From: Arctopsyche grandis
Lineage: Eukaryota > Arthropoda > Insecta > Trichoptera > Hydropsychidae
Assembly: GCF_051622035.1 (NCBI RefSeq)
Contig: NC_135358.1
Coordinates: 6,902,501 to 6,966,500 of the forward strand
Length of the DNA stretch: 64,000 nt
Reading direction: 5' to 3'
Of the stretch, positions 52,311 to 64,000 are shown in pieces; the first letter of the stretch is position 1, and each line of letters begins with the position of its first letter. The position numbers and the translations under genes were made by a program. Below the pieces are notes generated by a model that saw only the letters and a list, made by a program, of their open reading frames with translations, was not told the origin of the DNA and searched no databases.

Positions 52311-54900
52311 TTTATTATTGACATGCATCTCAAGGTGTTGGATTTAAGTTTATGAAAAATATAATCGTGTTGATTAGAAGATCGGTGTACTTTGGCCCAC
52401 TTCAAAGTGCCGAGACTTTTATAATATTACTTTTAACTTCATTGTGGTTTTGGAAAACGTTCGATATTATAACAATGTCGTTATTTATTTTTAATTAGTA
52501 TGCGGGTGCGTGAGTGATTTTAAAATATTGCAAACATTTATCGGAAATGCAACATATTGCGCGCGGAATTAATTAAAACGGTGTTTGGGTTGCGCGGTCG
52601 GAATATCAACTGAACCGAACCGGAAATATTCGAACGTCATTATTGCAAAAATCAGTCACGGATCGCTTTTACACAGCCGATTCGATATATAATTAAATTA
52701 TAAATAAATTCATTAACGGTCGGAAAACTGGCCAATGTACCAATTTACGATCGAACGTGCCGCCGGATTTTACGTAAACACACGCACGCACTCATGTATG
52801 TACGTGCACGAAGGCCTTTTATTTTGTAACTATTCGCGGGATTTAATCGAGATTTGAATTATTTTCATGCGAAAATCGAATTTCGGTCCTCGGACGCCTC
52901 GCCCATACGATTAAGTCTGGATTCGGGCCTTTTGGTTAACCCTTAAATCACCGCACCGCGTTACAACCAGGTCACGTAGTGCTAGCGTCGAGTCGATATT
53001 TAATAGTCTATTACGACCCTATAAATAAATTTACCTACGATTCCGAATTTATTGTATTAATGCGAAAATTAAATGAAGCCGCACGAGCCTACATACATAT
53101 GTATACATACATATATAGTTTTACTTTATAAAATATTATGGATTTACTAACGAAACTCATACATACACACATATGTACATAATATACGACAGCAAATTCA
53201 GAAATTGTCTAAAACTTTTTACGAGGGGAGAAAACACCCCTTTAACAAGTGCCAACCATGAGATAAAATATGCTGCCGTGAGATGTACTCCGTGTACATA
53301 CATACATACATACATACACAAGTAAATGCAAAGAAGAAAGATGATCTTCCGCGACGGATAAGGTAACCAACCGTTCGTTTTTAATTCACTTGTTTTGCCT
53401 ACGGTGAAAAATTAAAAAAAAAAAAATGGAGAAAGAGAACAAGCAAGGGCATAGTTTAATATCCTCGAGGCAGACGCCACAGCTGGGTAGGTAAGTGTGG
53501 GCAACGAAATGAAGATAAGTAATTTGCAGGGAGGCCAGCTGGCATCAGATAGGATTCCCCGCCAGCTCCATTGTTTTCCAATTTCTTATATCTCCCGGGG
53601 CATCGGGCAGCCAGCCTCCTAGATCCATACCTAAGATTAGCATCGTGACTTTGAGGTAGACAGTCGCGGTGGCCAGACAAAGGCAGCTGAGAAATGAACT
53701 AATGAATGCCCCCAGACGAAAGAAACTCGAAATCAAAATAGCACCCGTCTTTAAAAGAGAGCGTTAAATATTCAACGTTCGAAGATTTTTGCGCCGGGTT
53801 ATAATTTCGCCACATTCGAGCTTTTGAACCGCTTATCATTTGCATAAACACATTAAAATATTTCAAGTTTGCATCGAAGGCCAAATCTAAAATAACGATT
53901 ACAACGCAGGAATATATTAAACATCAAAATACTTTCAATGTTGCAATAAAATTATCATAATATTCCTTTAGTGTGCGAGTCGTTTTATTAAAGCGCGATT
54001 ATATGTATACGAAATATGATTATTTAAACGTATTGCGCATAAATAAGGTAAAAAATATTACTTCGCATAATGCGGTGTTAAAGAAACGTACAAATTAAAT
54101 TCCTTTCACGGTTCAAAGGACAAAAAAAAGAAACACATAATCCGATATCCTGTTCTCGTTGTATCGAGGGCACAGATCAAAGACTATACAAATTGGATTG
54201 TGAATGCAGATTTTCTCTAGTTTATTCCACACAAACGAGGGTCTCAGAACGCAAAAAAAACATGTCCTTTAAGAATAAATAAATACGCCGGTTTCTCTCA
54301 TTTTTTTCCCGCCCTTTCTCTTACCTCAGAGGAGCGAATCGATAAGCAATCAGTGTGCAGAGTCGATCTTGAAGGGGAACCGAAAGATCAAGAAGGCGCC
54401 CTCTAAAAAAAAAACGTTGTTATCCTGATAGGATATTAATTTTTGATGAGTTTCCCCGTGCGAGTTTTCTTGTTGGGAAAATATCGAGGTGAGAATATCA
54501 ATTTGATTTTCCACAACCGATGAAAAGATTCGCACGATCAATATGCTTATCGCTGTATCGAGGCTTTTTTTATATCGGTATGGTTAAGTTCATATACAAA
54601 TTTATGGGATAGGTATTGTATTACATTATACATACGTACATATGTACATATGTTTTTATAAACACAACGGAGCAAACCGTATGAATTTTTAAAATCCTGT
54701 ATATCCTACACAAAAACAAGTAATACAGCAATGATTTTATAACTCATTAAATGTACATATCTCTACATTGCGCTAACCACTAGTCCATGCTGCTGGTTTT
54801 GAATATAATTTCAAATTAATATAGGAGCTCAGAAGCAACCCATAATGGCATCATGGGAAAACATAAATTTGATTAAACAAATTAAAATACACTAATTATA
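52311..54900. other. Unassigned, locally GC-richer DNA
   Basis: Blocks at 52540-52960 (GTGTTTGGGTTGCGCGGTCG, CGGTCCTCGGACGCCTCGCC), 53340-53700 and 54110-54560 look single-copy and complex. The open frames seen in them are short, lack domains and run on both strands. They could be introns or regulatory DNA of a neighbouring gene. Confidence 0.35.
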
Positions 54901-54905
54901 AAATA

Positions 54906-55209
54906 CAGAGTGTAAAAATTATAGGCGTTTAAACAATTAAAATCTGACATAGCCAGAGAGTGGTGAAAAGGGAAAAAAACGATGGGAACAGTGTGGACAA
55001 ATGCGCCAATGTGGACAATAGACGTCACCGAAAAAGATGATGAGTATTTTCAAACGTGTCTATTACGATTATTTTTCACCATCGCAATGGCGGACTTCAT
55101 TTCCACATATATTGATGACCAAACTGAGCAAAATGGTAAAATTTGAAAACGATCGGAGAATAACTCAAATTTTGTTAGACGAAAAAATCGAAAGTGAAGT
55201 AAGAAGAAG

Positions 55210-55213
<4 letters not shown>
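54906..55213 (+). mobile_element. Helitron-like repeat, second copy
   Basis: This is the inverse of 1514-1850: GGCGTTTAAACAATTAAAAT, then AATGGCGGACTTCATTTCCA and CGAAAAAATCGAAAGTGAAG. It ends GAAGAAGATAG before T, where the other copy has CTAG. No protein is encoded. Confidence 0.5.
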
Positions 55214-55754
<541 letters not shown>

Positions 55755-57360
55755 TAGATAATAAAAATTAGATTTTTTAAACAAACCATCACTAAAAGTT
55801 TTTTTTTATATAAAAACACAGTCTGTTATCGTAATGTCGCAGTGGCTTACATTTTTTTCATCAGTTTTTACGTAAAGTAAAAAATAAATATTTTTTGTAC
55901 TACATTAGTTTATTGCTTTTTTGATGTGAATTTTATAACGGAATCAAAGGTCATTACGAATCGAAGTATTTGCACTTTGCTCCGATCATTTATCATTTAT
56001 TTCGTACAAAATATATGTAGTATAATGGTACTCGTGTCAAAATCTAGCCAACGCATACAAAATTTCCTTATAATTGGAGCGAATTTTCGGATCAACAGAT
56101 CAAAACAATCGTAATTGATATTTAATATCGACAACATAATTCAGAGTACAAAGAATGAACCAATTGGCTTGGTCACGCCATAGTGCGATTTGGTCAACAC
56201 ATTGTTTTTTCGTCAGTAGGAATGGCACGTTAATTGAGCCGGTATTTCGGTGGCGGGCCTTCGGGGACGAAATGAACAAGACGTCAGGGCTCGTTAAGTG
56301 TGGGTCGCGGTCGTTCTGCCTGGCTATGCGAGCAATTTTCACGGGAAAAACTCCCACATAGCCTCCCCATCCAGCAGCCCACAGGTCCCGAGCTGTCACT
56401 TCGATCGGACGGCCGATAAGACAGGGCCGGCTGTGGGCAATTCACAACGAAACACGTAACGGAAATGAGAACGAGGCACTGGAGATGTTGCTGCTGGGGA
56501 CGGGGGTGACTAATATTCGGGGGTGGGTCAACTGGGACCGATCGTCTCCGGTGACGGCGTGTCACCCTCAATGAGAGCACCCTCGTCCTGACGACCGCTC
56601 ACCTATCAACTCGATGACGTACACGTGTACGTTGTATGAATGTACGCGTTTTTTTTATATTTATTTCAATTTTTGAAAGGTTGTCACATCGCGTTTTGTT
56701 CCGTTCGAACTGCGACCAGTCCGTGAAAATGTGCGATTCATTTTCAAAGTAAATTAATGGAGGATAGCGGAAAATTTTCCAGGTAGGGGGCGACTGTCGT
56801 GTCAATCCGGAAATGAATTTAGACAAACAGGACGGGTGAAATGGGTATTTGCTAGAGTTTTCACTCACTTTTTTACGACATATTGAACGCTTCGTTCAAT
56901 GCGGATCGGACACCGTAGATTTGACCATTTGTAAGGTCAAAATTAATAAGTACGATTTATACATCGAAAAAAAAAACAAAAGAAATATTATCTTGTTAAA
57001 TTTAATATACATTTTGTTTTTATTTAAAATTGATTGGAAAAGAAATGCTATTAATAATACATGTTCATTTTAATAAAGTATGTAAAATTAACGCTTATTT
57101 GTCCAATATATAAATCGGCAAACTATGCAAATTGTCAACTTAATAATTATCAATTTTAATTATTTTATTTCAACTTCTGTCCTATACTGGTCATTTTATT
57201 TTTATTATTAATATTAATAATAAATTAAATATATAAATAATAATAATTAATAATGTATTCTTGCAATCTAAAATTTGTTTTTTTGAAATTTTCATTCTGG
57301 TCGACGTTCCGGCACAAACATACATACATACGTGACGTCCGTTTTTATATATATTATATA
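55755..57360. other. Unassigned DNA, GC-rich block in the middle
   Basis: Bases 56150-56640 are GC-rich (CGGTGGCGGGCCTTCGGGGA, GATCGGACGGCCGATAAG). No open frame with a domain is present. It is probably regulatory or intronic. Confidence 0.35.
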
Positions 57361-57778
57361 TAACCAGCGGCGTGGACTAGTGGTTAGCATATTATGCTTT
57401 CGAGCAGAGTAGTTACGGGTTCGAATCCCACTAGAGTCCCGCTGCTGACTTTGGTTTGTGACTCCAGGTCAATCGTTTCTTATCGGAGTTTACCAATTAT
57501 TCTGATTTTTATTGAAAAGATTCCTGTAAAATTTCCATCTACATTTCTTCCTCTCTTACTAATCTCAAGTTATTGAGCTTCTTGAGGCTCGCCAATTTGA
57601 TTATAAAAATGCTGCAAAAATTTCTCCATAGATGTCACTGTGGATGTTTGAATATATGAATTCGCATTGTATAAAATGCTTATGTATTTTGATTGTATTG
57701 ATTGGTTGTATTTATAAGTCCACTCGTGGCTTTGGAGCGATCTGTAAAGGCGAGTGTTCATGTTCTATGAAAAAAAAA
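57361..57778 (+). mobile_element. tRNA-derived SINE, complete-looking
   Basis: The head has A-box-like TGGACTAGTGGTTAG (57373) and B box GGTTCGAATCC (57418). The body follows with GTGACTCCAGGTCAATCGTT and GAGTTTACCAATTATTCTG, then TCCATAGATGTCACTG, and the tail CACTCGTGGCTTTGGAGCGA ends in poly-A at 57770. It is not a functional tRNA: the acceptor and anticodon arms do not fold in a standard way. Confidence 0.7.
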
Positions 57779-57784
57779 AAATCT

Positions 57785-58560
57785 TCTTCTTCCTAGTCTG
57801 TTCAATGCTGAACGTCTTGGTCATCGATGTCTGGAATTTGATGGATGATAGCCTAAAAATGTATATATTACATACTAAAGTTGAAATAACAGTTAAGAGA
57901 TGATCCCGTCAGTTCTGGTTGATCTGATTTGACCATCTCTTGGGAGATCGTCCTCCTGCTCGCCTTCCCTTCAGCGTTGCAGTGACTATCAGTGTCTTCA
58001 AACTCTCCACATTATACCTGGTTATATGGCCAAAGTAGGAAATAAATCTTTAGTAATATATTTAATAAAATTAGTTTAAGCCGGGATCATAATTTTGATT
58101 GAAACCCCAATCATTGAAAACTCTTTGATTGAAATATTAATCATGAAATCTCACATATTTGTACATTTGTTGTTGAAATATTGTTTAAATTGCCGTTTTA
58201 TTTTATTTATATTTTAGTACATTATTTTATTACTACAGTTTTATTAAATACATTTATTTTTATACTACAGTTTTTTTTAACTTGAGTTTTTTTTATTCTA
58301 TAATAAACGTCGTATCGTCCGCGAATCTTATATTACACATATTTAAATCTATTTGCCAACTATTGTTATTCCCTACATTTGTTTGTATATTAAAAATATC
58401 AGGGGAAAGGATGCATCTCTTTCGGACGCCTTTTTGGACTTTTTTCTGTTGCCCTATTATGACTGTTAATTAATGAGTGTTATTAGTTATTTTGGGTCAC
58501 CTATCTCTTCTAAGACCTTCCATAGGCAGTTCTAATTGGCATTTTATTATAAATATCTAC
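57785..58560 (-). mobile_element. Decayed RTE LINE remnant
   Basis: The minus strand reads FGHITRYNVESLKTLIV then GRRAGGRSPKRWSNQI at 57900-58035, clearly related to the LINE at 2561. Further right it has GVRKRCILSPDIFNIQ and IRFADDTTFI (58290-58450) and LWKVLEEIG (58500-58540). Between them (58055-58300) lies the TTTAAGCCGGGATCAT repeat, so that repeat inserted into the LINE or replaced part of it. Confidence 0.7.
58055..58300 (+). repeat. TTTAAGCCGGGATCAT repeat, copy 2
   Basis: It matches 50015-50340 in order. Here it is embedded in an RTE remnant, while the other copy lies beside the young RTE copy 2. Confidence 0.6.
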
Positions 58561-58769
58561 AGTGATTAGCACAGAAATACGAGTTGATTTTATCACTCCG
58601 AGATTTGAATTTTCTATATTATTTCGATATTGACAAAGTAAAGAATAAATTTATTATTCGAATTAAATATATTATTTGAATTATGTTCGCATCATTTTGA
58701 ATATGAATGTATAAATATTATTTTATATTTCTTTATTTTATACATATACATATGTATTTATAGATCAGG

Positions 58770-59092
58770 AAGGCCAAACAGTAAAGCCCCGATGAGCTTT
58801 CCCGGCGAATTATAAACACCTATAAACAATTATAGAGCATCTATGGATAAGTTTAACAAATAAATTTGCAGTATTTTATAAATCAGCAAATCCAAGATGC
58901 TGAATGCTCGAATAATTCGAGAAATAGGACAAGATTACCAATTTTTTGGAATTCAATGAAATCAGATAAATTGGAAAATTATGACCTGGAGTCACATATC
59001 AAAAGTCTGGCCAGTAGCACGGGGCCTGAAGTTGAACCCATGACCACTCAGTTAAAAGTATTACACACTAACCACTGATTTATCTTGCCGGT
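58770..59092 (-). mobile_element. tRNA-derived SINE, minus orientation
   Basis: GAAGTTGAACCCATGACCAC (inverted B box) and CACACTAACCACTGATT (inverted A box) mark the head at the right. The body GACCTGGAGTCACATATCAA lies left of it. It is more diverged than the copy at 57361. Confidence 0.55.
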
Positions 59093-59094
59093 TA

Positions 59095-60960
59095 ATACAT
59101 ACATGTAGATACATGAACACATAATATTTTTCCCTTAAATTTGAAATATGTACATACATATGAACCATTTGTTTATATTGGAATTCACATAAATGTACTG
59201 TATTATTAGTGACTGCTTAAATAAGTCACTGTGAAGTATACATAAAAATATCCATTATAATTGGTGATTAATATCAAATGTAAATAAAGCTTTATTTTGA
59301 AATTAATATGACGATCTTTAAGCTTCATTGGAATCGTCACAACAATAATAATAACGATGAAATATGATAAATATCGAAACACAGCAATGGAAGCAACAAA
59401 AGGAAGTAAGTAACCTTCAGACTAAATTGTACGGTAAACAGTACAAAATTGACAGAATTTTTGTAAAAATTCAAACAGCGATTTTCCTCGATTTTCCTGT
59501 CTGACGTTTGGAAATGGCACACGTGCGAGAATAACAGTTGTACGATTTTTACCGATATTTTTATACCCATTTTGTAGCCCGATCCGTAGTCATCAAAACG
59601 ATGGGAAATGCTTCCATATAAAATTACAATCTCCCGCTCACCCATCCCCAAACCACCCCACCCCCCTCCCATACAGTTTCCTACCAAATCCACCACGAGT
59701 TGAAACGAGAACTGATAGACAGACAGACAGATAGACGGATAGATGTGAGGCGATAAAGCCTTCTCGTTCGCTTTACTTTCATAAATTTGTTATTCACCCT
59801 CCGCCCCCCTGCCCCACCGTGTCCTATCATCCTCCCCATCCTACGCCATACCTCCATACCCGGGTAATAAGGGCACTCATTGGCATTCACGTCAGCGAAG
59901 GAGACGGCTCTCCTCGTAAAAATAATGTCTATCGTAAAATTCTTGATTAGGTGTGTACATATTCGTTGCGGAACGTAAAAGTATCAGAACGGGTTAGGAA
60001 GGGGGTAGATATGATGGCAGGTAGCTCGCCAATTACCCACGGGAAGGACGCATCTGGCAACGCGTTACAATAAAATGCGGTCGACACACGTGGAGATTTT
60101 CCGAAGACGAATTAACCCCTTTGAAGCTATCAAAACGTGTATTTAATTCGTTGAGAATTTCCAACATGTGAAAGGATCAAAGTGAAAATTGTCCTTATGT
60201 AGCGCACGTAGACTCGTTAAGTTTTATTCGGGTGCGAGCTTTTGAGTCGGCTGAAAGCTCCCCGCGTAATTGTTTTATCCTCACCCAATGGAAACGGATT
60301 AATCATCCGGAATTCGGCAAGTGCTGATCTTCATTCAGATCCACCCCTTTGCGAATACACGGTGCTTTGTGACGACTTTATACATCCTAGGTGTTACGAC
60401 GAGTACGTAGTTACTACGTTGCGGACTCGTAAAAAGGACATATTACTTTTGGTGTTTGCAGACATTTAATGACTCTCACGCTCGAAGACGTCGCCTCAAA
60501 AAAGAGAAAAAAAGGGAAAAAAAGGGAAGAGGAGAAGAAGAAAACCAAAAAAAAAGGCGATAAATCCTGACCGAGCGAAACGGGTGAAAGTTTCGCTATA
60601 ACTGGAGCGTATTAATTTTTAATAAGGTGCTTAATTACCGGAGCAACTTTACGACCGCATCTTCTTCACTCAAAGGAATTGTAAAATGTTTAAGAACCTT
60701 TTGTTTGACAAAAGTGAAGCTCAGAGGTTACTTTATGACACCGCAGTGGATTGTTAAATACTGAATCGAAAAAAGCCCCATTTAAAACAAACGACGTTTT
60801 AAATACAAATTTTATTTAAATAATTACTTTTTACGTATTTGTAAAATATTATTCGATTATATATAGACATATTTACGTGATAAAGACTCTCTTGATTGAA
60901 TGACCATACCATGAAATTTAATTAAAAATAAATAAATAAGTTTTGGCACGAATATCGATT
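59095..60960. other. Unassigned DNA, partly GC-richer
   Basis: C-rich tract 59640-59680 and complex-looking DNA at 59900-60480 (CGTTGCGGAACGTAAAAGT, GGCTGAAAGCTCCCCGCGTA). Bases 60500-60560 are purine-rich. No coding region is supported; the 75-codon frame at 60242 has no motif. Confidence 0.35.
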
Positions 60961-60964
60961 GGTT

Positions 60965-61170
60965 ATAATCCCATCAGGTATAAACACAGATTACCTAACC
61001 ACAATCTGCTTTAGGTCATCGACTTTAGAGAGTTTAATTAATATTATGTATTAGATGTATTATGAGCATTTATAAGAATTGTAAATAGGTTTTTGAGCTC
61101 TTTTTCCAATTATGCTGTACATTAACATTAGAATAATAATATACTATGATTACTAACAAAATTAAATTAA
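60965..61170 (+). mobile_element. Jockey-like LINE 3' end, second copy
   Basis: CATCAGGTATAAACA, CTTTAGGTCATCGACTTTAG and TATTATGTATTAGATGTATT match 1015-1190. Only the extreme 3' end is kept. Confidence 0.6.
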
Positions 61171-61264
61171 AATTGTAAAATAGAAAATGATCAGTAGCTA
61201 TATAAGATGTATTGTGAACATAATTTCATAATAATAAAAAGCATGTACTTACATATGTATGTAT

Positions 61265-61365
61265 AGGTACATCTACTGAAATTAGTAATGTCTGCAACTA
61301 ACGGAATATTATTTATGGCATGCAGTTTTTTTCAAGTTAGTATATGTATATGGGTGTGTTATAAA
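61265..61365 (-). mobile_element. Jockey-like LINE fragment, inverted
   Basis: ATTAGTAATGTCTGCAACTA, CGGAATATTATTTATGGCAT and GGGTGTGTTATAAAT are the inverse of 845-930. It lies about 100 bp beyond a plus-oriented fragment of the same family. Confidence 0.6.
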
Positions 61366-61369
61366 TTAT

Positions 61370-62755
61370 TTTATGTATGTATGTATATATGATTCTTATA
61401 ATTTTAAAGAAATTGAGATTTGTTCATTATGAAAATCCACTACTTATGTTTGGATGTATGTATGTAAATACGAATTTTATTAATTTCATGTACGGTCGAA
61501 GAGCCAAATATATTCGGGGCTTACAATTTAAAATGAAATTCAGGGAAAATCTAATATTGCACGAAGTTAAGCTAGTGAATGTTCTCGTTCTTCCCGGAAC
61601 GATCGTATCACATAAAACAAATGTCATGTATTTACTTTGACGTTTAAATAAACAAGACAGAGCGATAAAGCCTCCTCGCGTAGAAAGACTTTCCTTGATT
61701 GAAATTTTGACGTTTCTTCTTTTCCATGTTCGTTGGAATAACCGTGTCACAATATATTATTTAAGGCTCACGTGCCTCTCCATCCGACGAGCGGAAAAAT
61801 AATCGTGATTGAGTATTAATACTTGATCGATATTGCGGAAGGAAATATATGGAGCGGGCAAGAATGAAAATTGGAGCAAACTATTGATTAATAAATAAAC
61901 AAAAATCAATACTCGAACCGTGCTTGAGATCTTCAATAATGTAAAGGAAGAGGAACGGGCACGTTTGTATGTATGGATGTACATACCTACATACATACAT
62001 ATGTTTGTATGTGTGATTACTCTGTTACAATAATAACGTTTTGTTTTATATTCGTACGTTTCAAAGGAATCGTATGAGAGATACAAAGAGCATGGGGCTC
62101 GACGTGTCAATAAGCACAGGTGAAGAGAATGGGGGTGGGTTGTGGGTGGAGGGAAGAAGGTTATATACAGTGCAGTACGAAAGTCACGCCTCGAGCAATA
62201 TTTGCAAAGCGGGGCAAAAAGTCTCTGTCGTGATAGAGCAGAAAACTCATTACGATTTCACGGTTTCATACTCGGCGGCAGCGAAAGTATGAAAACCTCT
62301 CTCGCGACAGATACAAGCAAAAGGAAAAGCGATATTTGTAAGGAAAGCCTCTTTTCCTGTGCACGGATATTTTTACGTGTGCTCAACATATTTGCACACG
62401 CACACACACCGATCCGTCATTGTGAAATGTGAAAGATGAAAAACCCGAAATTAGAGTGATTAGACTTTCACTTTGCTGAGTAGACTTTCACTTTGAAGTG
62501 GAAGTTTTTAAATAAGTCTTAATAAGGTGAATTAAAAAATTAAATAATTACATAAAAGTACTCCAAAAGATCCAGGAGATCAAAGCCTTACTCCATTTTT
62601 ATTTACCAGACGAAAAAAATCGCTTAATCTCTTAATTTACCCTTCTGTAATTAAAGATTTTCTCCTTTTTAGTGAAGTATTGGTATGCATCCTCAAATTA
62701 TTGCTGAATTGAACTTCAATGCTCCCAGCAAACAGAGATTTTATTTTATATTTAA
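61370..62755. other. Unassigned DNA, no gene supported
   Basis: Bases 61660-62450 are moderately GC-rich and complex, with overlapping short frames on both strands and none with a domain. It could be regulatory DNA. Confidence 0.3.
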
Positions 62756-62759
62756 TTTA

Positions 62760-63240
62760 TACCAGGAAGCCTAACAGGTAACCCCAATGCATATTCCTGG
62801 CCAGAAACATTGTACATTTGATAAAAATATTATTAATATTAAAACAAAGTACATAAATACATATCAATTAATGTATCCACGGAGACATCTATGGTTAAAT
62901 TTGCAGCATTTCGAAGCAAAGAATTCAGTAAATACAAGTAAACAATTAACATTCACAGAGACATTTATTACCAAATTTGTAAATTTGCAACATTTTATAC
63001 AATTCAGTGAAATTCTAGATTGCTGAAAACTCGAGATTTTGCGAGAAAATGGGTAAGGTTGCCAATTTGTTGGAACCGTTTTAACAGATAAATTGGCAAA
63101 CTATGATAGAAAACAATCGACCTGGATTCACAGATCCAAGGTCTGGCCAGCAAAAACCAGTGGGATTTGAACCCGTGACCGCTCTGTTCAAAGCATTATA
63201 GACTAACCATTAGTCTATTCTGAAATGTTAGATACCGTAA
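62760..63240 (-). mobile_element. tRNA-derived SINE, minus orientation
   Basis: The inverted head has GGGATTTGAACCCGTGACCG (B box) and AGACTAACCATTAGTCTATT (A box) at 63150-63220. The body has GACCTGGATTCACAGATCC and the ATGTATCCACGGAGACATCT stretch at 62870. It contains a second internal copy of the AGAGACATTTATTACCAAATTTGTAAATTTGC-type segment, cited here only by position (62958-62990), so part of the body is doubled. Confidence 0.6.
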
Positions 63241-63244
63241 ATTA

Positions 63245-63468
63245 TTCTCATCACCTGGAGCACGTACCAGTTTGATGGTTACGTCGCCTGTTGCCAGGAG
63301 CATCAAGCTCCTCAACCGAATTTCTATTGGTTTGGACGTTTTTAATTATGGTTATTTTATTTTATCATCTTATTGTATACTTTTTCTTTTCTTGTGTAGT
63401 CATAGTGACAACTTGGAGCTAATCTGCAATGTCACGATGACAAAATTGTAAAAATAAATAAATAAATA
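63245..63468 (+). repeat. SINE 3' body and tail
   Basis: GCCTGTTGCCAGGAGCATCA, then AGTCATAGTGACAACTTGGA, GCTAATCTGCAATG and an (AAAT)n tail. It ends directly at the head of the next SINE. Confidence 0.55.
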
Positions 63469-63720
63469 ACCAGCAACATAGCTCAATGGTTAGCGTATAA
63501 TTATTTTAAATAAGGGGTCATGGGTTCAATCTCTGGCCGCTGTTGCTGGCCAGGGATCCTCTCCAAAACACCGAGTCTCGTTTTACCGATTCTTGGATTC
63601 TGTAAATGTCTCTCTGTGACTACGTGTCGATCATTTATTATCAGAGATTTCCAATTTATCTGATTTTATTGTTGAAACAGTTCCAAAAAAATTGTCAACC
63701 TATCTTCACTGGTCGCCATT
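63469..63720 (+). mobile_element. tRNA-derived SINE head and body
   Basis: A-box-like TAGCTCAATGGTTAGCG (63479) and B-box-like GGGTTCAATCTC (63523) are followed by GTGACTACGTGTCGATCATT and GAGATTTCCAATTTATCTGA. It begins at the (AAAT)n tail of the preceding copy, so the second SINE landed on the first one's tail. Confidence 0.6.
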
Positions 63721-64000
63721 ATTTGAATATATGTATGTACCTACAGTCACACGACAGGAAATTGGAAAAAAAAATTCCTATACACATTGGTGTCTCAGAT
63801 ATATTATATCTTTGCAATGTTGCTAATTCGGCAAAAACCTTTTTTCGATAATTACACACGTTGTGGATTTTTTTATATGTATTTAATCCGTATTTATTTA
63901 TCGGGTCATTAAATTCTTCGCAATAATCGATTAAATTTACTCGTGCAATAGTCGATTAAACTTTCTAGATAGCAAGCTATAGTCGATAAAATAAATCATA
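63721..64000. other. Unassigned end of window
   Basis: No gene or repeat recognised. ATAGTCGATTAAA-like units occur three times near 63920-63990. Confidence 0.3.

Noticed and set aside
53456-53884. Three overlapping minus-strand frames of 61-74 codons
   Set aside because: No motif is present, the frames overlap each other in different phases, and the composition is like the surrounding noncoding block.
57364-57440. A tRNA gene
   Set aside because: The A- and B-box words are present, but the cloverleaf arms do not pair properly and the body continues into a repeat found elsewhere with SINE tails.
60242-60469. 75-codon plus-strand frame in GC-richer DNA
   Set aside because: No recognisable domain, no homologous copy and no splice context; likely chance in balanced-composition DNA.

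Overview
This is an insect genomic window. It is AT-rich and full of (TA)n and TATG/TACA microsatellites. It holds a tandem cluster of cytochrome P450 genes of the insect CYP3 clan, most like CYP6. Each gene has one short phase-1 intron splitting the Gly codon that follows the heme-binding Cys. The order of insect cannot be settled from the sequence alone. There are no operons, CRISPR arrays or rRNA genes, and no free-standing tRNA genes were seen.

Bases 1-36,031 are the P450 cluster, all genes on the + strand. There are four full-length genes with intact motifs (11610-13207, 15805-17398, 25220-26813, 34478-36031). A fifth is full-length and open, but its heme-ligand Cys is replaced by Phe (30130-31726). 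Around them lie broken copies: a C-terminal half gene with a LINE in its intron (1916-6820), three N-terminal or internal scraps (18930-19128, 23893-23960, 24190-24953), and a fused remnant whose 5' part comes from one gene and 3' part from another (32205-32580 and 33152-33804). Shared flanks show growth by tandem segmental duplication: 494-790 matches 7640-8460, the region upstream of 11610 matches 24190-24700, and the region after 31726 matches that after 33804. The proteins are expected to be ER-anchored monooxygenases of detoxification or secondary metabolism. Three genes and one scrap share a 16-base promoter element just upstream of the start codon.

Bases 36,032-64,000 contain no host coding gene that I can support. 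They are a mosaic of transposons and unassigned, locally GC-richer single-copy-looking DNA. The elements include Helitrons with canonical A|TC...CTAG|T ends, a piggyBac with paired TTAA sites and broken transposase, an RTE-clade LINE truncated at 5', tRNA-derived SINEs, and a solo LTR lying inside a SINE. A second copy of the window's RTE LINE differs at one base by eye over about 1.7 kb and has a perfect 16-bp target duplication.

The strongest leads are the P450 without its heme cysteine, the very recent RTE activity inside and beside the cluster, the duplication scar that dates the gene copies relative to each other, and several short element families whose ends, target duplications and empty sites can be read directly.
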